From NCBI GenBank assembly GCA_012861695.1, contig JAAOOA010000146.1, positions 27,501 to 91,500 on the forward strand: DNA of 64,000 nucleotides. The letters are read 5' to 3'. Shown in pieces: positions 39,179 through 51,736 of this stretch (position 1 is the stretch's first letter; each line of letters begins with the position of its first letter). Below the pieces are notes generated by a model. The model had not been told where the DNA came from. It searched no databases and saw only the letters and a list, made by a program, of their open reading frames with translations. The position numbers were made by a program, and so were the translations under genes. Origin of the DNA: Trematomus loennbergii. Lineage: Eukaryota > Chordata > Actinopteri > Perciformes > Nototheniidae.

Positions 39179-40138
39179 TAATTCCTACTAATCCTGATAA
39201 AGGTAAAGTCAGGTCATACACAGCTACATTTGTGCAAAGAGAGTGAGTGAACACCTCATCTACAACCGATTTTAAAGCAAAGATGTGTGTAAGAAGCCAA
39301 CAGCGTAGTAATATCAGAGACCCCCGCAAAGAGGAGAAAATCCTGCCAAACGACCAAAGCCGATGTGACTCAGCCGTGAGATATTTCTGGAAGCAAAGTC
39401 AAAAAGCAATTACTGTCAGCATGCCTTTTCTTTTATACAACCTCTCTCACATCATCCAAACAAACGCTCTGCTTCTTGTTGTACTGGAGGTGTGTGTTCG
39501 TGGAGGACATGTGAACGTCAAATACGAGAAGTGGAACACACTATCTATCGCTTTTTAATGTTTCTATTGTGTTTCATGCTCTTAATGTCTTTCATTTTTG
39601 GAAAGCACGTTGAATTGCCTTGTGTTGAAAAGTGCTGTATAAATACCTTGCCTGTACGTTTTCTCAAAGCTAGCAGATGCAAGTTTGCTGAAGTGCATTG
39701 TTAGCGAAACATACCATTACATCTAAATGTCAGTATCTACCAGTATGTTTTATGATGCTTAACCTTAAGTCTTTATAAAATGCTTAGTAATGAGTTTGAC
39801 TAATTGCTTTCAAACAGGGCTGCATCCTGTTAGTCAGTAATTGGTCATTTTGGTATTTTTTATTTTCTCGATTAGTAATTTTTATGCTTTTTCATGCTAA
39901 ATTACTCATTACAGAGAAACATATGAGCTCATCTCTGGTAAACACACAATATAAAACTCAGTTTTACTGAACTAATCCCAGTCCACCAAATCGTATGTTA
40001 CTCGTACGAGTGTTACACTAAGAATAACTTCAGTCAAGAACAGGCCTCTTATAAAGCGATAAGAATGACTGAGAGCTTATATTGATACTATACAGTGCTA
40101 TAAGCCGATTCTAATGCATAATAGGTTTCTTTATAAGC
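39179..40138. other. No recognisable feature
   Basis: AT-rich DNA without supported features. Confidence 0.4.
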
Positions 40139-40436
40139 AGGGGTGCACATCACTTTTTTGCCCTGGTTCTCAAAGGAGCACCTGGAGATGTTGCTTGGTG
40201 CGCATCCTTAAAATGAAATAAACCGGACCTTTTGAGGGGTATTTTACTTTATGAACGGGTGGGGGGCGGAGGTGCGCTAGTGAGCACGCTCATGAACTGT
40301 TCGCCGGAGCCTCGCAGCAGGGTTACTGTGCGGAGCGCATAAAGCAGACCCTTCACGCGATAGCGAGGGGTAGAGCTCGCGGACGAATTAAAAAAAATTA
40401 AACCTAAATGACTCGCGAATTATACTTTGGCGGCCG
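40139..40436. mobile_element. Possible hAT end fragment
   Basis: Begins CAGGGGTGCACATCACTTT, a hAT-like terminus. No matching inverted end or target duplication was found before element D begins at 40441, so it is a truncated copy at best. Confidence 0.35.
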
Positions 40437-40440
40437 TTAA

Positions 40441-40735
40441 AGGTGGGGTAGGTAATTTTGGAGAAACCAGCTTGAGTGTGCTAGAATTTGAAAATACACA
40501 GCCGGAAAAAATCTGCCACTTCCTTACAGAGCCCCTCCTCCAACACACACGAACGCGCACATGACCAATGAGGGCACGAGATAAGTTTGTGCACAGATGG
40601 AAGGCTGACAGGCAGGTAGGCCATCCAGTTATTTTAGCCGGGCCGGCTCAGATGATTGGTCGTACTTTTTACAGTACTACGGCTTCCACAGATGATATTT
40701 ATTTATGGATTTTTTGTTTATAAGGCATAATAGAT
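40441..40735 (+). mobile_element. TTAA element family D, truncated copy
   Basis: Follows TTAA at 40437-40440 and begins AGGTGGGGTAGGTAATTTTG. It matches the complement of the right part of the full copy at 52497-52875 (CCATCCAGTTATTTTAGC, CTCAGATGATTGGT). The other end is missing. Confidence 0.75.
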
Positions 40736-41094
40736 AGGGCCTCAGAAAGTGCTTGACTTACTGAGCCCTTGAGATGCTGCTGATCTCAGTTTTGTTCGGT
40801 GACTCCTCCAGGTGATATTAATAATTCTTTAAAGCTGCAGACATTTTTCTTTTTTGTTTCTCCAACAGTAAAAAACAGCCCACAATGATCCCACTGGGAG
40901 AGCTGGATCACTGAAGAAACAACAATGATCCAGCAGGGGAAAAGGGATAGAGTGAAGAGCTAACATACTGTGTGATGTAATGGGTCTTTAAAACCAGATC
41001 AACATGTAAATCAAGAGAAGGAGGGTTTACAGTTTAGTGTTTAGCCCATCAGTCCTTTCTGTGTTTAGAGAGAGGAGAGACAATGATCTCTCCT

Positions 41095-41096
<2 letters not shown>
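40736..41096. other. No recognisable feature
   Basis: Ordinary DNA ahead of a CA tract. Confidence 0.4.
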
Positions 41097-41136
<40 letters not shown>

Positions 41137-41221
41137 ACACACACACACACACACACAACACACACACACAAACACACACACACACACACACACACAACAA
41201 CACACACACACACACACACAC

Positions 41222-41261
<40 letters not shown>
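41097..41261. repeat. (CA)n microsatellite
   Basis: About 165 bases of CA with AACA and CCAC breaks. Confidence 0.97.
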
Positions 41262-41265
<4 letters not shown>

Positions 41266-41577
41266 TATTTGGATTGGCCCAGTTGAAATCTGACCTCCGG
41301 CGAAGACAGAACGAGAACACGCGAACGATGGAAATGAAGAAATGAAAAAATGGAGCAGATTCACGCTGAGAAAACCACAACTGAGGAGGAGGAGGAGGCA
41401 AAGTCTTTGTTTGGATGGTGAGAGCAGTGAGAGTTTACTTCTGCACAACACCACAAATCCCTCAGAGACGCTGCGTTCACGTTTCAGGCATTTAGGAAAA
41501 ACCAGGAAGATCCGGAACATTGAAAGAAATGAATAGCAAGAAATAGAGTTGGAGTTCATTGACAAAAGGTTAGACAA
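41262..41577. other. No recognisable feature
   Basis: Ordinary DNA; includes a short run of GAG triplets at 41383-41398. Confidence 0.4.
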
Positions 41578-44500
41578 AGTTAAAGAGGCCCTACAATACA
41601 GGTGTCTGTGCATGGTCCACTAGATACACCTGAACATCAGCAGGAGGGACTCTTTAAAGTACAGACACTAGATACTGATATACACCTGAACATCAGCAGG
41701 AGAGGACTCTTTAAAGTAGAGACACTACATACTGATATACACCTGAACATCAGCAGGAGAGGACTCTTTAAAGTAGAGACACTACATACTGATATACACC
41801 TGAACATCAGCAGGAGAGGACTCTTTAAAGTAGAGACACTACATACTGATATACACCTGAACATCAGCAGGAGAGGACTTTTTAAAGTAGAGACACTACA
41901 TACTGATATACACCTGAACATCAGCAGGAGAGGACTCTTTAAGTAGAGACACTACATACTGATATACACCTGAACATCAGCAGGAGAGGACTCTTTAAAG
42001 TAGAGACACTACATACTGATATACACCTGCACATCAGCAGGAGAGGACTCTTTAAAGTAGAGACACTACATAGTGATATACACCTGAACATCAGCAGGAG
42101 AGGACTCTTTAAAGTAGAGACACTACATACTGATATACACCTGAACATCAGCAGGAGAGGACTCTTTAAAGTAGAGACACTACATACTGATATACACCTG
42201 AACATCAGCAGGAGAGAACTCTTTAAAGTAGAGACACTACATACTGATATACACCTGAACATCAGCAGGAGAGGACTCTTTAAAGTAGAGACACTACATA
42301 CTGATATACACCTGAACATCAGCATGAGAGGACTCTTTAAAGTAGAAACACTACATACTGATATACACCTGAACATCAGCAGGAGAGGACTCTTTAAAGT
42401 AGAGACACTACATACTGATATACACCTGAACATCAGCAGGAGAGGACTCTTAAAGTAGAGATCCTACATACTGATATACACCTGAACATCAGCAGGAGAG
42501 GACTCTTTAAAGTAGAAACACTACATACTGATATACACCTGAACATCAGCAGGAGAGGACTCTTTAAAGTAGAAACACTACATACTGATATACACCTGAA
42601 CATCAGCAGGAGAGGACTCTTTAAAGTATACACCTGAACATCAGCAGGAGAGGACTGTTTAAAGTAGAGACACTACATACTGATATACACCTGAACATCA
42701 GCAGGAGAGGACTCTTTAAAGTAGAGACACTACATACTGATATACACCTGAACATCAGCAGGAGAGGACTGTTTAAAGTAGAGACACTACATACTGATAT
42801 ACACCTGAACATCAGCAGGAGAGGACTCTTTAAAGTAGAGACACTACATACTGATATACACCTGAACATCAGCAGGAGAGGACTGTTTAAAGTAGAGACA
42901 TACATACTGATATAAACCTGAACATCAGCAGGAGAGGACTCTTTAAAGTAGAGACACTACATACTGATATACACCTGAATATCAGCAGGAGAGGACTCTT
43001 TAAAGTAGAGACACTACATACTGATATACACCTGAACATCAGCAGGAGGGACTCTTTAAAGTAGATACACTACATACTGATATACACCTGAACATCAGCA
43101 GGAGAGGACTCTTTAAAGTAGAGACACTACATACTGATATACACCTGAACATCAGCAGGAGAGGACTGTTTAAAGTAGATACACTACATACTGATATACA
43201 CCATCAGCAGGAGAGGACTCTTTAAAGTAGAGACACTACATACTGATATACACCTCAACATCAACAGGAGAGGACTCTTTAAAGTAGAGACACTACATAC
43301 TGATATACACCTGAACATCAGCAGGAGAGGACTCTTTAAAGTAGAGACACTACATACTGATATACACCTGAACATCAGCAGGAGAGGACTCTTTAAAGTA
43401 GAGACACTACATACTGATATACACCTGAACATCAGCAGGAGAGGACTCTTTAAAGTAGAGACACTACATACTGATATACACCTAAACATCAGCAGGAGAG
43501 GACTCTTTAAAGTAGAGACACTACATACTGATATACACCTGAACATCAGCAGGAGAGGACTCTTTAAAGTAGAGACACTACATAGTGATATACACCTGCA
43601 CATCAGCAGGAGAGGACTCTTTAAAGTAGAGACACTACATAGTGATATACACCTGAACATCAGCAGGAGAGGACTCTTTAAAGTAGAGACACTACATACT
43701 ATACACCTGAACATCAGCAGGAGAGGACTCTTTAAAGTAGAGACACTACATACTGATATACACCTGAACATCAGCAGGAGAGGACTCTTTAAAGTAGAGA
43801 CACTACATACTGATATACACCTGAACATCAGCAGGAGAGGACTCTTTAAAGTAGAGACACTACATACTGATATACACCTGAACATTAGCAGGAGAGGACT
43901 CTTTAAAGTAGAGACACTACATACTGATATACACTGAACATCAGCAGGAGAGGACTCTTTAAAGTAGAGACACTACATACTGATATACACCTGAACATCA
44001 GCAGGAGAGGACTCTTTAAAGTAGAGACACTACATACTGATATACACCTGCACATCAGCAGGAGAGGACTCTTTAAAGTAGAGACACTACATAGTGATAT
44101 ACACCTGAACATCAGCAGGAGAGGACTCTTTAAAGTAGAGACACTACATACTGATTTACACCTGGACATCAGCAGGAGAGGACTCTTTAAAGTAGAGACA
44201 CTACATACTGATATACACCTGAACATCAGCAGGAGAGGACTCTTTAAAGTAGAGACACTACATACTGATATACACCTGAACATCAGCAGGAGAGGACTCT
44301 TTAAAGTAGAGACACTACATACTGATATACACCTGAACATCAGCAGGAGAGGACTCTTTAAAGTAGAGACACTACATACTGATATACACCTGAACATCAG
44401 CAGGAGAGGACTCTTTAAAGTAGAGACACTACATACTGATATACACCTGAACATCAGCAGGAGAGGACTCTTTAAAGTAGAGACACTACATACTGATATA

Positions 44501-45403
44501 CACCTGAACATTAGCAGGAGAGGACTCTTTAAAGTAGAGACACTACATACTGATATACACCTGAACATCAGCAGGAGAGGACTCTTAAAGTAGAGACACT
44601 ACATACTGATATACACCTGCACATCAGCAGGAGAGGACTCTTTAAAGTAGAGACACTACATAGTGATATACACCTGAACATCAGCAGGAGAGGACTCTTT
44701 AAAGTAGAGACACTACATACTGATATACACCTGAACATCAGCAGGAGAGGACTCTTTAAAGTAGAGACACTACATACTGATAAACACCTGAACATCAGCA
44801 GGAGAGGACTCTTTAAAGTAGAGACACTAGATACTGATATACACCTGAACATCTGCAGGAGAGGACTCTTTAAAGTAGAGACACTACATACTGATATACA
44901 CCTGAACATCAGCAGGAGAGGACTCTTTAAAGTAGAGACACTACATAGTGATATACACCTGAACATCAGCAGGAGAGGACTCTTTAAAGTAGAGACACTA
45001 CATACTGATATACACCTGAACATCAGCAGGAGAGGACTCTTTAAAGTAGAGACACTACATACTGATATACACCTGAACATCTGCAGGAGAGGACTCTTTA
45101 AAGTAGAGACACTACATACTGATATACACCTGAACATCAGCAGGAGAGGACTCTTTAAAGTAGAGACACTACATACTGATAAACACCTGAACATCAGCAG
45201 GAGAGGACTCTTTAAAGTAGAGACACTAGATACTGATATACACCTGAACATCTGCAGGAGAGGACTCTTTAAAGTAGAGACACTACATACTGATATACAC
45301 CTGAACATCAGCAGGAGAGGACTCTTTAAAGTAGAGACACTACATACTGATATACACCTGAACATCTGCAGGAGAGGACTCTTTAAAGTAGAGACACTAC
45401 AAT
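41578..45403. repeat. 57-bp minisatellite, array 2 (about 66 copies)
   Basis: The unit is the same as at 9396-11319. The array is preceded by AGTTAAAGAGGCCCTA (41578-41593) and ends into CAATAGGGCCCCTATTTTA, so both edges look like ends of a TTAA element. It has more variants than array 1: TAGTGAT for TACTGAT, CTGCACATC for CTGAACATC, GACTGTTT, ATCTGCAGG, GATAAACAC. Some variants recur at multiples of 57. Minus-strand frames repeating MFRCISVCSVSTLKSPLLL are by-products. Confidence 0.97.
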
Positions 45404-45902
45404 AGGGCCCCTATTTTATAGACAGTTTATTGGAACAAATAAAGAATCTTAATTCAATACTTCTTAAATATCGCTTTTAAACTTTTCTTAAACCTCTAAA
45501 GATCCTCTGCGTAAAATCTCACGCCTCCCGTTAAGTGCCACCATTATTTAAGAACTATAAGTACCGTAATTTGCTTCACTTTGTTTTCATTGCAACTAAG
45601 CCCACTTTCTTTTGGGAAGGTGTGAATTTTTCCAGATAGTTAACTTGTCATCTTTAATCAAAACTCTCAGAAAATCACAGTTTCCCAGATTAGTTGAATG
45701 CCAGGTGAAGAAATAAGAGAAGGGAAGCAGAGCTGTGGGTAGAGATTAGACGTTTAGACTGACCAGGCCTCGGGTCAGACGCAGTTTAAAACGTCAGATG
45801 TCCAATCAGAGCTTAGCAGCCGTGACTAGGCATGGCAGCCTGTCAAAAGTGGGATTTCTCCACATGTTGCAGTCTGAATGGGCTGCAGTTTAAAGGCTCT
45901 CC
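45404..45902. other. No recognisable feature
   Basis: After the element-like edge of the array (to about 45425) the DNA is single-copy in appearance. Confidence 0.4.
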
Positions 45903-45974
45903 AAAACCAGCAGAGGTGGGAAGTATTGGAGTACAAATACTTCAAAAGTCAGAATTTTTAGGAAAAGGTCAGAA

Positions 45975-46135
45975 TATTGAGATAATAATAATAATGCATT
46001 TTATTTATAGAGCTTTTGTTTTTTAAACTCAAAGAAACTTTACAGAGTGAAAATTCATGAAAACAACAAACTTAAATTATATAAAACACAACATTAATTA
46101 CAGATTAAAAGCAGTTCTGAAGAGATTAGTTTATT
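45975..46135 (-). mobile_element. Possible retroelement tail fragment
   Basis: Begins with (ATA)n then ATGCATTTTATTTATAGAGC and ACTCAAAGAAACTTTACAG, a pattern I associate with fish retroelement 3' ends read in reverse. Only this fragment is present. Confidence 0.35.
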
Positions 46136-46139
46136 TTAA

Positions 46140-46627
46140 AGGGGACCTATCATGCAAAATGCACTTTTGTACATATTTTATACATGAATATGTGTCCCCG
46201 GTGTTCCAGGGAACTCACAAGTGTCAGAAAACACAACCCTCTCTCTTTTCCTCCATACCCAAATCTCTAAAAAAGGGGCTGCAACGGATCTGATAAAAAC
46301 TGATCCAGATTTGAACACTGTCCTGACGTCAGGACGGTGGCGCTACGGCTATTGGGCCAACTCCACCAATCAGGAGGAGACAGCCACGGCCATTGCCGTT
46401 CGAAAGCGCTGGAGACGCTGTAGTACATATGCCAGGCCTGTAGGTGGTGCTGTTCTCACTGAATCTGCCCTTGCAAAAACAGAGCTAAAAAATGTCAAAT
46501 TGAGCAAAATGAGGCATGGCTAAAATGCATGATCTGTTTGGTATTTTGAAAAAAAATAAGTATAAATATGCCTTATATAGGTATGGTCCTACACTATATT
46601 ATTCAAATATAGCATGATAGGTCCACT
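46140..46627 (+). mobile_element. TTAA element family A, copy A4
   Basis: TTAA flanks are at 46136-46139 and 46628-46631. It is colinear with A2 without the hAT insertion. The TGACGTCA palindrome is at about 46324. Confidence 0.85.
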
Positions 46628-46928
46628 TTAATATAAAACTAATTCAGAAAGCTTAACACGCTATCCTCCTCCTCCTCCGAAGCCCATCCCAGAATGCAAC
46701 GTGGTTCCCATTCCCTATTAGACATACCTGTATTAGCTTATTCCTTCTTTATTCCTAATAAAACTGTCTTAAGTGTTTCCCTTTGAAGTTAAATTAATTG
46801 CATTTCTTCTCATTGAATGCCAGAGGTGGGAAGTAGTGGAGTATAAACACTTTGTTACTGTACTTAAGTACATGTTTCTGGTATCAGTACTCCACTACTA
46901 ATTTTTCTGACTACTTTTTATTTTGACT

Positions 46929-47448
46929 TCTTGAACCCAAATACCTGTACTTTCTACTTCTTACATGTTGAACACAAATACCTGTACTTTCTACTTCTTA
47001 CATGTTGAACACAAATACCTGTACTTTCTACTTCTTACATGTTGAACACAAATACCTGTACTTTCTACTTCTTACATGTTGAACACTAATACCTGTACTT
47101 TCTACTTCTTACATTTTGAACACAAATACCTGTACTTTTACTTCTCACATGTTGAACACAAATACCTGTACTTTCTACTTCTTACATGTTGAACCCAAAT
47201 ACCTGTACTTTCTACTTCTTACATGTTGAACACAAATACCTGTACTTTCTACTTCTTACATGTTGAACACAAATACCTGTACTTTCTACTTCTTACATTT
47301 TGAACACAAATACCTGTACTTTCTACTTCTTACATGTTGAACACAAATACCTGTACTTTCTACTTCTTACATTTTGAACACAAATACCTGTACTTCCTAC
47401 TTCTTACATGTTGAACTCAAATACCTGTACTTTCTACTTCTCACATTT
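46929..47448. repeat. 37-bp minisatellite inside hAT H copy 3 (about 14 copies)
   Basis: Same unit as at 15337-16490 but more varied: several units have ACATTTTGAAC for ACATGTTGAAC, and others have single-base changes. Confidence 0.93.
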
Positions 47449-47867
47449 CCCAAACAGGCTGGTTCCTTTAGTTTGAATGTGTGTTTGGTGGCGTGATCAT
47501 TATTATTTAGAGTCATTGCGTGCCTATTGATTTGAACACGATCCGTGTATCCATCATTTCCTGGTCTTCTCTAAAGAAGAGGGACCAATGAAAACGTTGT
47601 CATGTTGCCGTTGTTCAGCATGGAAACATTCATTAGCTAACAATGACATTATTGTTCTATTAATATAAAGGGAGGTCAGGTACTCTTAAAACAGCTGCTA
47701 GTTATGGGTACTTTTTACTGAAGCACATTTCAAAGCCCTCTTTACTTTGACTTGAGTAAAGAAGTTTAGTCAGTACTTCTACTTTTACCAGATTATTTTT
47801 AAACACGAGTATCTGTACTTCTACTTGAGGAAAGGATGTGTGTACTTTTGCCATCTCTGAAAACCAG

Positions 47868-48404
47868 CATGGTTTCACTCCCAGGGAGTCAAATACTGAC
47901 TCTTGGGCAGTCAGTTTCAAACTCAAGGCCTGCGGGACAAATGTGGTTCTTTGTGAATCATGATCTGTTCCACATATCAATTAAGCTTCCCAATAAATGT
48001 TCGCCCGTCAAGAACTGGCATCAAAGCGAAGATCTCTTGTGTCAGGAAATCGTCCAATTGGTGTGGTTTAATGTGAGTTTTGCTAAGTTTATTTGTAATT
48101 TGATTGTTTATATGCGGATAAATGCATGACACAAGGCGTGACTGCATGAGACATGTAGTTGTGAGTGCTGCTCTGTTAGCATATCTAGCCAACTAAACCT
48201 GAACCAGAAATGTTATTTATAAATCCCGATCAGACCCCATCTCGTCCAAACTGTCTTGGACACATATGGACATCTCTATCCACTTTCTTTGGTCTCTAAC
48301 AACAAGGATGCCTTTGAACCAGCAGCAAGTTAAACAACAGAGTTTATAACATCAACACAGATTCTAATGCCATGACTTTTAACAACACCACAAACATTTT
48401 AGCT
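47868..48404. other. No confident feature
   Basis: 47911-47950 (TTTCAAACTCAAGGCC) resembles the left end of the CAGGGGTGTC hAT family, but the terminal bases and the other end were not found. Confidence 0.35.
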
Positions 48405-49200
48405 GATCAATCAATCAATCAATGTTTATTTATATAGCCCAATATCACAAATGTTACATTTGTCTCAGTGGACTTCACAGTTTGTACAGAATATCAGTAT
48501 GACAATACGACCCCCTCTGTCCTTAGACCCTCACATCGTACAAGGAAACACTTCCATAGAAAAACCCACAGTTTAAAGGGGACCATGGAGAAACCTCAGG
48601 GAGAGCAACAGAGGAGGGATCCCTCTCCCAGGACGGACAGACGTGCAATAGATGCCGTGTGTAAATTGAGAAGATAATACATTTGCAACATAGGTAGAGC
48701 AAATGTTTGGAAATGCATGTGTCTATAATAAGAAGATGAATCCACGAGGATATCCATCCAGGACTTATGATCCAGGACCACAGCAGCAGGCACAGCCACG
48801 ACTCAAGATCCAGGGCTCGCGATCCAGGACTCAGGACCACAGCAACACGATCAGCCACGACTCAAGATCCCGGCGTAGATAGACACCAAAAATAAATTTG
48901 GGGAAGCTGGGTTATTGGGAACATGAGAGTACACAGGTACAGACAGAGAGAAGGAAGAAGTAAGGTGTCCCCCGACAGTCTAAGCCTATAGCAGCAAAAC
49001 TAGGGTCTGAATCTAATCAGCCCTAACTATAAACTTTATCAAAAAGGAAGGTCTTAAGCGCACTCTTAAAAACGGATAGGGTGTCTGCCGCCCGAACACA
49101 AACTGGAAGCTGATTCCACAAAAGTGGAGCTTGATAAGAAAAGGCTCTGGCTCCCATTGTACTTTTAGAGACTCTAGGAACAACCAACAACCCTGCATTC
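48405..49200 (-). mobile_element. LINE 3' end: ORF2 C terminus plus 3' UTR
   Basis: On the minus strand the frame reads RAFSYQAPLLWNQLPVCVR, then AADTLSVFKSALKTFLFDK, VYS and a stop at 49023-49025. This matches the C-terminal end of fish LINE proteins of a type I provisionally place near L2/Maui. The 3' UTR follows down to a (TGAT)n-type tail at 48405-48422 and contains the blocks shared with 26222-26405 and 32870-33093. The reverse transcriptase and endonuclease regions are missing, a usual 5' truncation. Confidence 0.85.
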
Positions 49201-50024
49201 TTGGAACTGATTTAACTTCCAGATCCAGAGAGCAGAAACTCCCACACTTACTGCTCTACTTCAAAGACACAACTCAAGTGGATCTATTTCACATGGTCAG
49301 AGATCATTTGATCACACATAAACTTGAATCTGGAACACTTAGAGCAATAAACCTCTATTACACATTTCAAACCTGGATGTAAAACACTATTATATGATGC
49401 TAGTTGGCAACACTGCACTGCACACACACTGGATTCTTCTTCAGCGTACAAACAGAATGGACTGTGATCAGATAGTTGCTGAAGGCGGGGATAAAGATTT
49501 TAGCCTTTGCAGACCGTTTACATGCACTAAAACCTATAGAACACACTTCAAGAAAGGGAGTACCTCTAAAAACAGATTAGGTCCTCTTTAAGTCTGTCTA
49601 CCAAAAGGGAAATACCTGAATGGATAGCACATCGCTCTCATTGAAACTGAATAGAAATAAATACTAACAAATAGACGTAATTGTTCAATTTGATCGGCCC
49701 TGGAGTAATTTGTGAAATCAAAATTGATCCAGATGGAAAAGGAAACATCCAACCCCATCTAATCCCCTCTCTCCAGCCAGAGACTGAACCAGACTCCTTC
49801 AGTCTAACCTTGACAGTAAACAGATCAGAAAGCCTGGCCAGATCTTCTTACGCCAACAACCGAACCCAAGCCAAGGCTTAGTTTCAGAAGAAAGTTATCT
49901 AAACGTCTAAAAGAGTGTGATTTACATTGCTTTTCTCCTGTTGACCATGATGTATCATGAGCTAAAAGTCTGACAACATGCCATATCGTCTGCATCCAAT
50001 TGATGTATTGCCTTTAACTATGTT
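49201..50024. other. No gene; one repeat fragment
   Basis: 49500-49548 (CCGTTTACATGCACTAAAAC and neighbours) is the reverse complement of 24736-24795 and resembles the right subterminal part of element C. The rest is ordinary. Confidence 0.45.
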
Positions 50025-50028
50025 TTAA

Positions 50029-51732
50029 AGGGCCCATGTCATGGCCATTTCCACTGATCATAATTACATTGTTGAGGTATACTAAAATAGATTTATACTG
50101 TGCAATTTTCCAAACTCACATTGGTTTCGCATACAGCATCTCTGTCAAGCATGTGTATTCAGCAGTATTCACTTTCTCCACTAAACGACTCGTTGGAGCT
50201 CTAGCCCCCCCTCCCTGTGAGCCTAGTGTGCTCCGATTGGTCAGCTCGGCCACTCGTTCTGATTAGTCAACCACCAGAGAGGCTGCGCCCATGTCTAACA
50301 GTGCTTTTCCCGGCTGCTCTCAGCGTAACATCAGTCTTATCATGGCGTCGGCACAGCCATATATTTTATATACATATATATTTGTAACTGTTGTTATAGA
50401 AGAGTGTGACGGCCCCAGGGCCTTTGTCTTACGATGGGTTGGAGCTGAAGAGGCTCCAAGTTATTTTTACCCGTTATAAACTACTACTGTTTGATGATAA
50501 ATCAAATCATGGTTTGCTATATATGAATTCAGGGAAGAAAGGATAGGCCTACTAAGTATTTCCATTAAACTTTATTTTTAGAAATGTACAAAATGAACAT
50601 AAATATACATATATACACGGTATATCATCCATTCCTCCTCCTCGCATCTTGCTGCGCACAGCCGGTGCTGCGGTGCCTTTTAGCACGACGCCTCAGTAGA
50701 AGTGCCTTTTAGCACGTCATGGATTGTCCGCCAGGATCTGGCTGGACGAAATCAAATGCAAATCACAAAATATTAGAGAAACTAGTTGTTTTAGATTCGT
50801 TAGTAGTAGTTGTGTAATGAACAGCTTGCCTGCTAATATGCTAACCTAGCTTTGTTTACCTTGGTAGCTAACACGATATGAACGTTAGCTTGGAGGAAAG
50901 GCAACTATAATGCAGTGTAATAAAACTACTATGAACAAAAGCTAGTGGTTCATATTAGGCTAGCAATAACGTGTTTATAATTGTAATCGCATACGGGTAT
51001 TCTGCTACCATACAATGTAACTTGCATGAATACATTGTTTTGCGCTAGCATACAGCTAGCCTCGTTAGCTACATGCAGTATATGTACGGTCACAATGTAC
51101 GGTAAATCACAGTACAGTATACTGTATGAGTATTCCGTGTGTGTGAATGCAGACATTCTCCTGCTATGAGATACATGTATGCAAGGCCATCTGCTGATAT
51201 TAGAGTTGATATATGGAAACTCTAGCAACTTAGTTAGCACAGTTAGCACTGTGTCAATGGCTTAGCAGTCCAACACAGTTTACACATTTAAACAGTCTTG
51301 TTTGATAAATACACAAATAACAATGCAAACTTACAGGTTGTATACCCAGATCTTCCCCTGCTCCAAACGGTCCAAACAAGCTGTGCATATCCGGCCTCAA
51401 ACTGGGCAATGTTTTGGAAGCTTTCGTCTGTGAAATGCCGGTTCTTCGAACCTCTGGAGGAGGAACCCGCCGCTGCTGGTGTGGCCATAGCTCTTCGGGA
51501 TTGGTCCATTTCGTTCCGGGTACCGCATGACATCATGCGGTACCCGGAAGAATCAAATGGGCAGTGACGTATCTCCAACGAGGCGTTTTGGGGAGGTATT
51601 TTCTGTGTTAGAGTTTTACTCGCTACAGGGTGTACTTTGAGGGTTTTGACTCTGCACACCGTTTACATGCATAAAAACCTTCATAACACACAAGGGGACG
51701 GGTAATAACCGGAAAAGCATGACATGGGAGCT
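50029..51732. mobile_element. TTAA element family C, 1.7 kb
   Basis: TTAA flanks are at 50025-50028 and 51733-51736. The ends are AGGGCCCATGTCATGG and, inverted, AGCTCCCATGTCATGC. The interior has a perfect palindrome at 51514-51549. Minus-strand frames near 51290-51490 include a Met-Ala-Thr-Pro-Ala-Ala-Ala start and a GTAAGT-like donor, but no transposase motif was recognised. A piggyBac or Kolobok relationship is suggested only by the TTAA target. Confidence 0.75.
51514..51549. repeat. Perfect 17-bp palindrome, 2-base spacer
   Basis: TTCCGGGTACCGCATGA, then CA, then the exact reverse complement. It could form a stable hairpin in DNA or RNA. Confidence 0.95.
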
Positions 51733-51736
51733 TTAA

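Larger units (their letters stand above)
45911..47859. mobile_element. hAT element H, copy 3, composite with two left ends
   Basis: An exact 8-bp duplication AAAACCAG lies at 45903-45910 and 47860-47867, next to a left end (CAGAGGTGGGAAGTAT) and a right end (inverted CAGAGATGGCAAAAGTA). A second left end (CAGAGGTGGGAAGTAG) sits inside at 46821 and continues into the full element. Between the two left ends are a retroelement-like fragment and TTAA element A4. The inner left end lacks its own matching duplication, so the outer pair marks the insertion. Confidence 0.85.
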
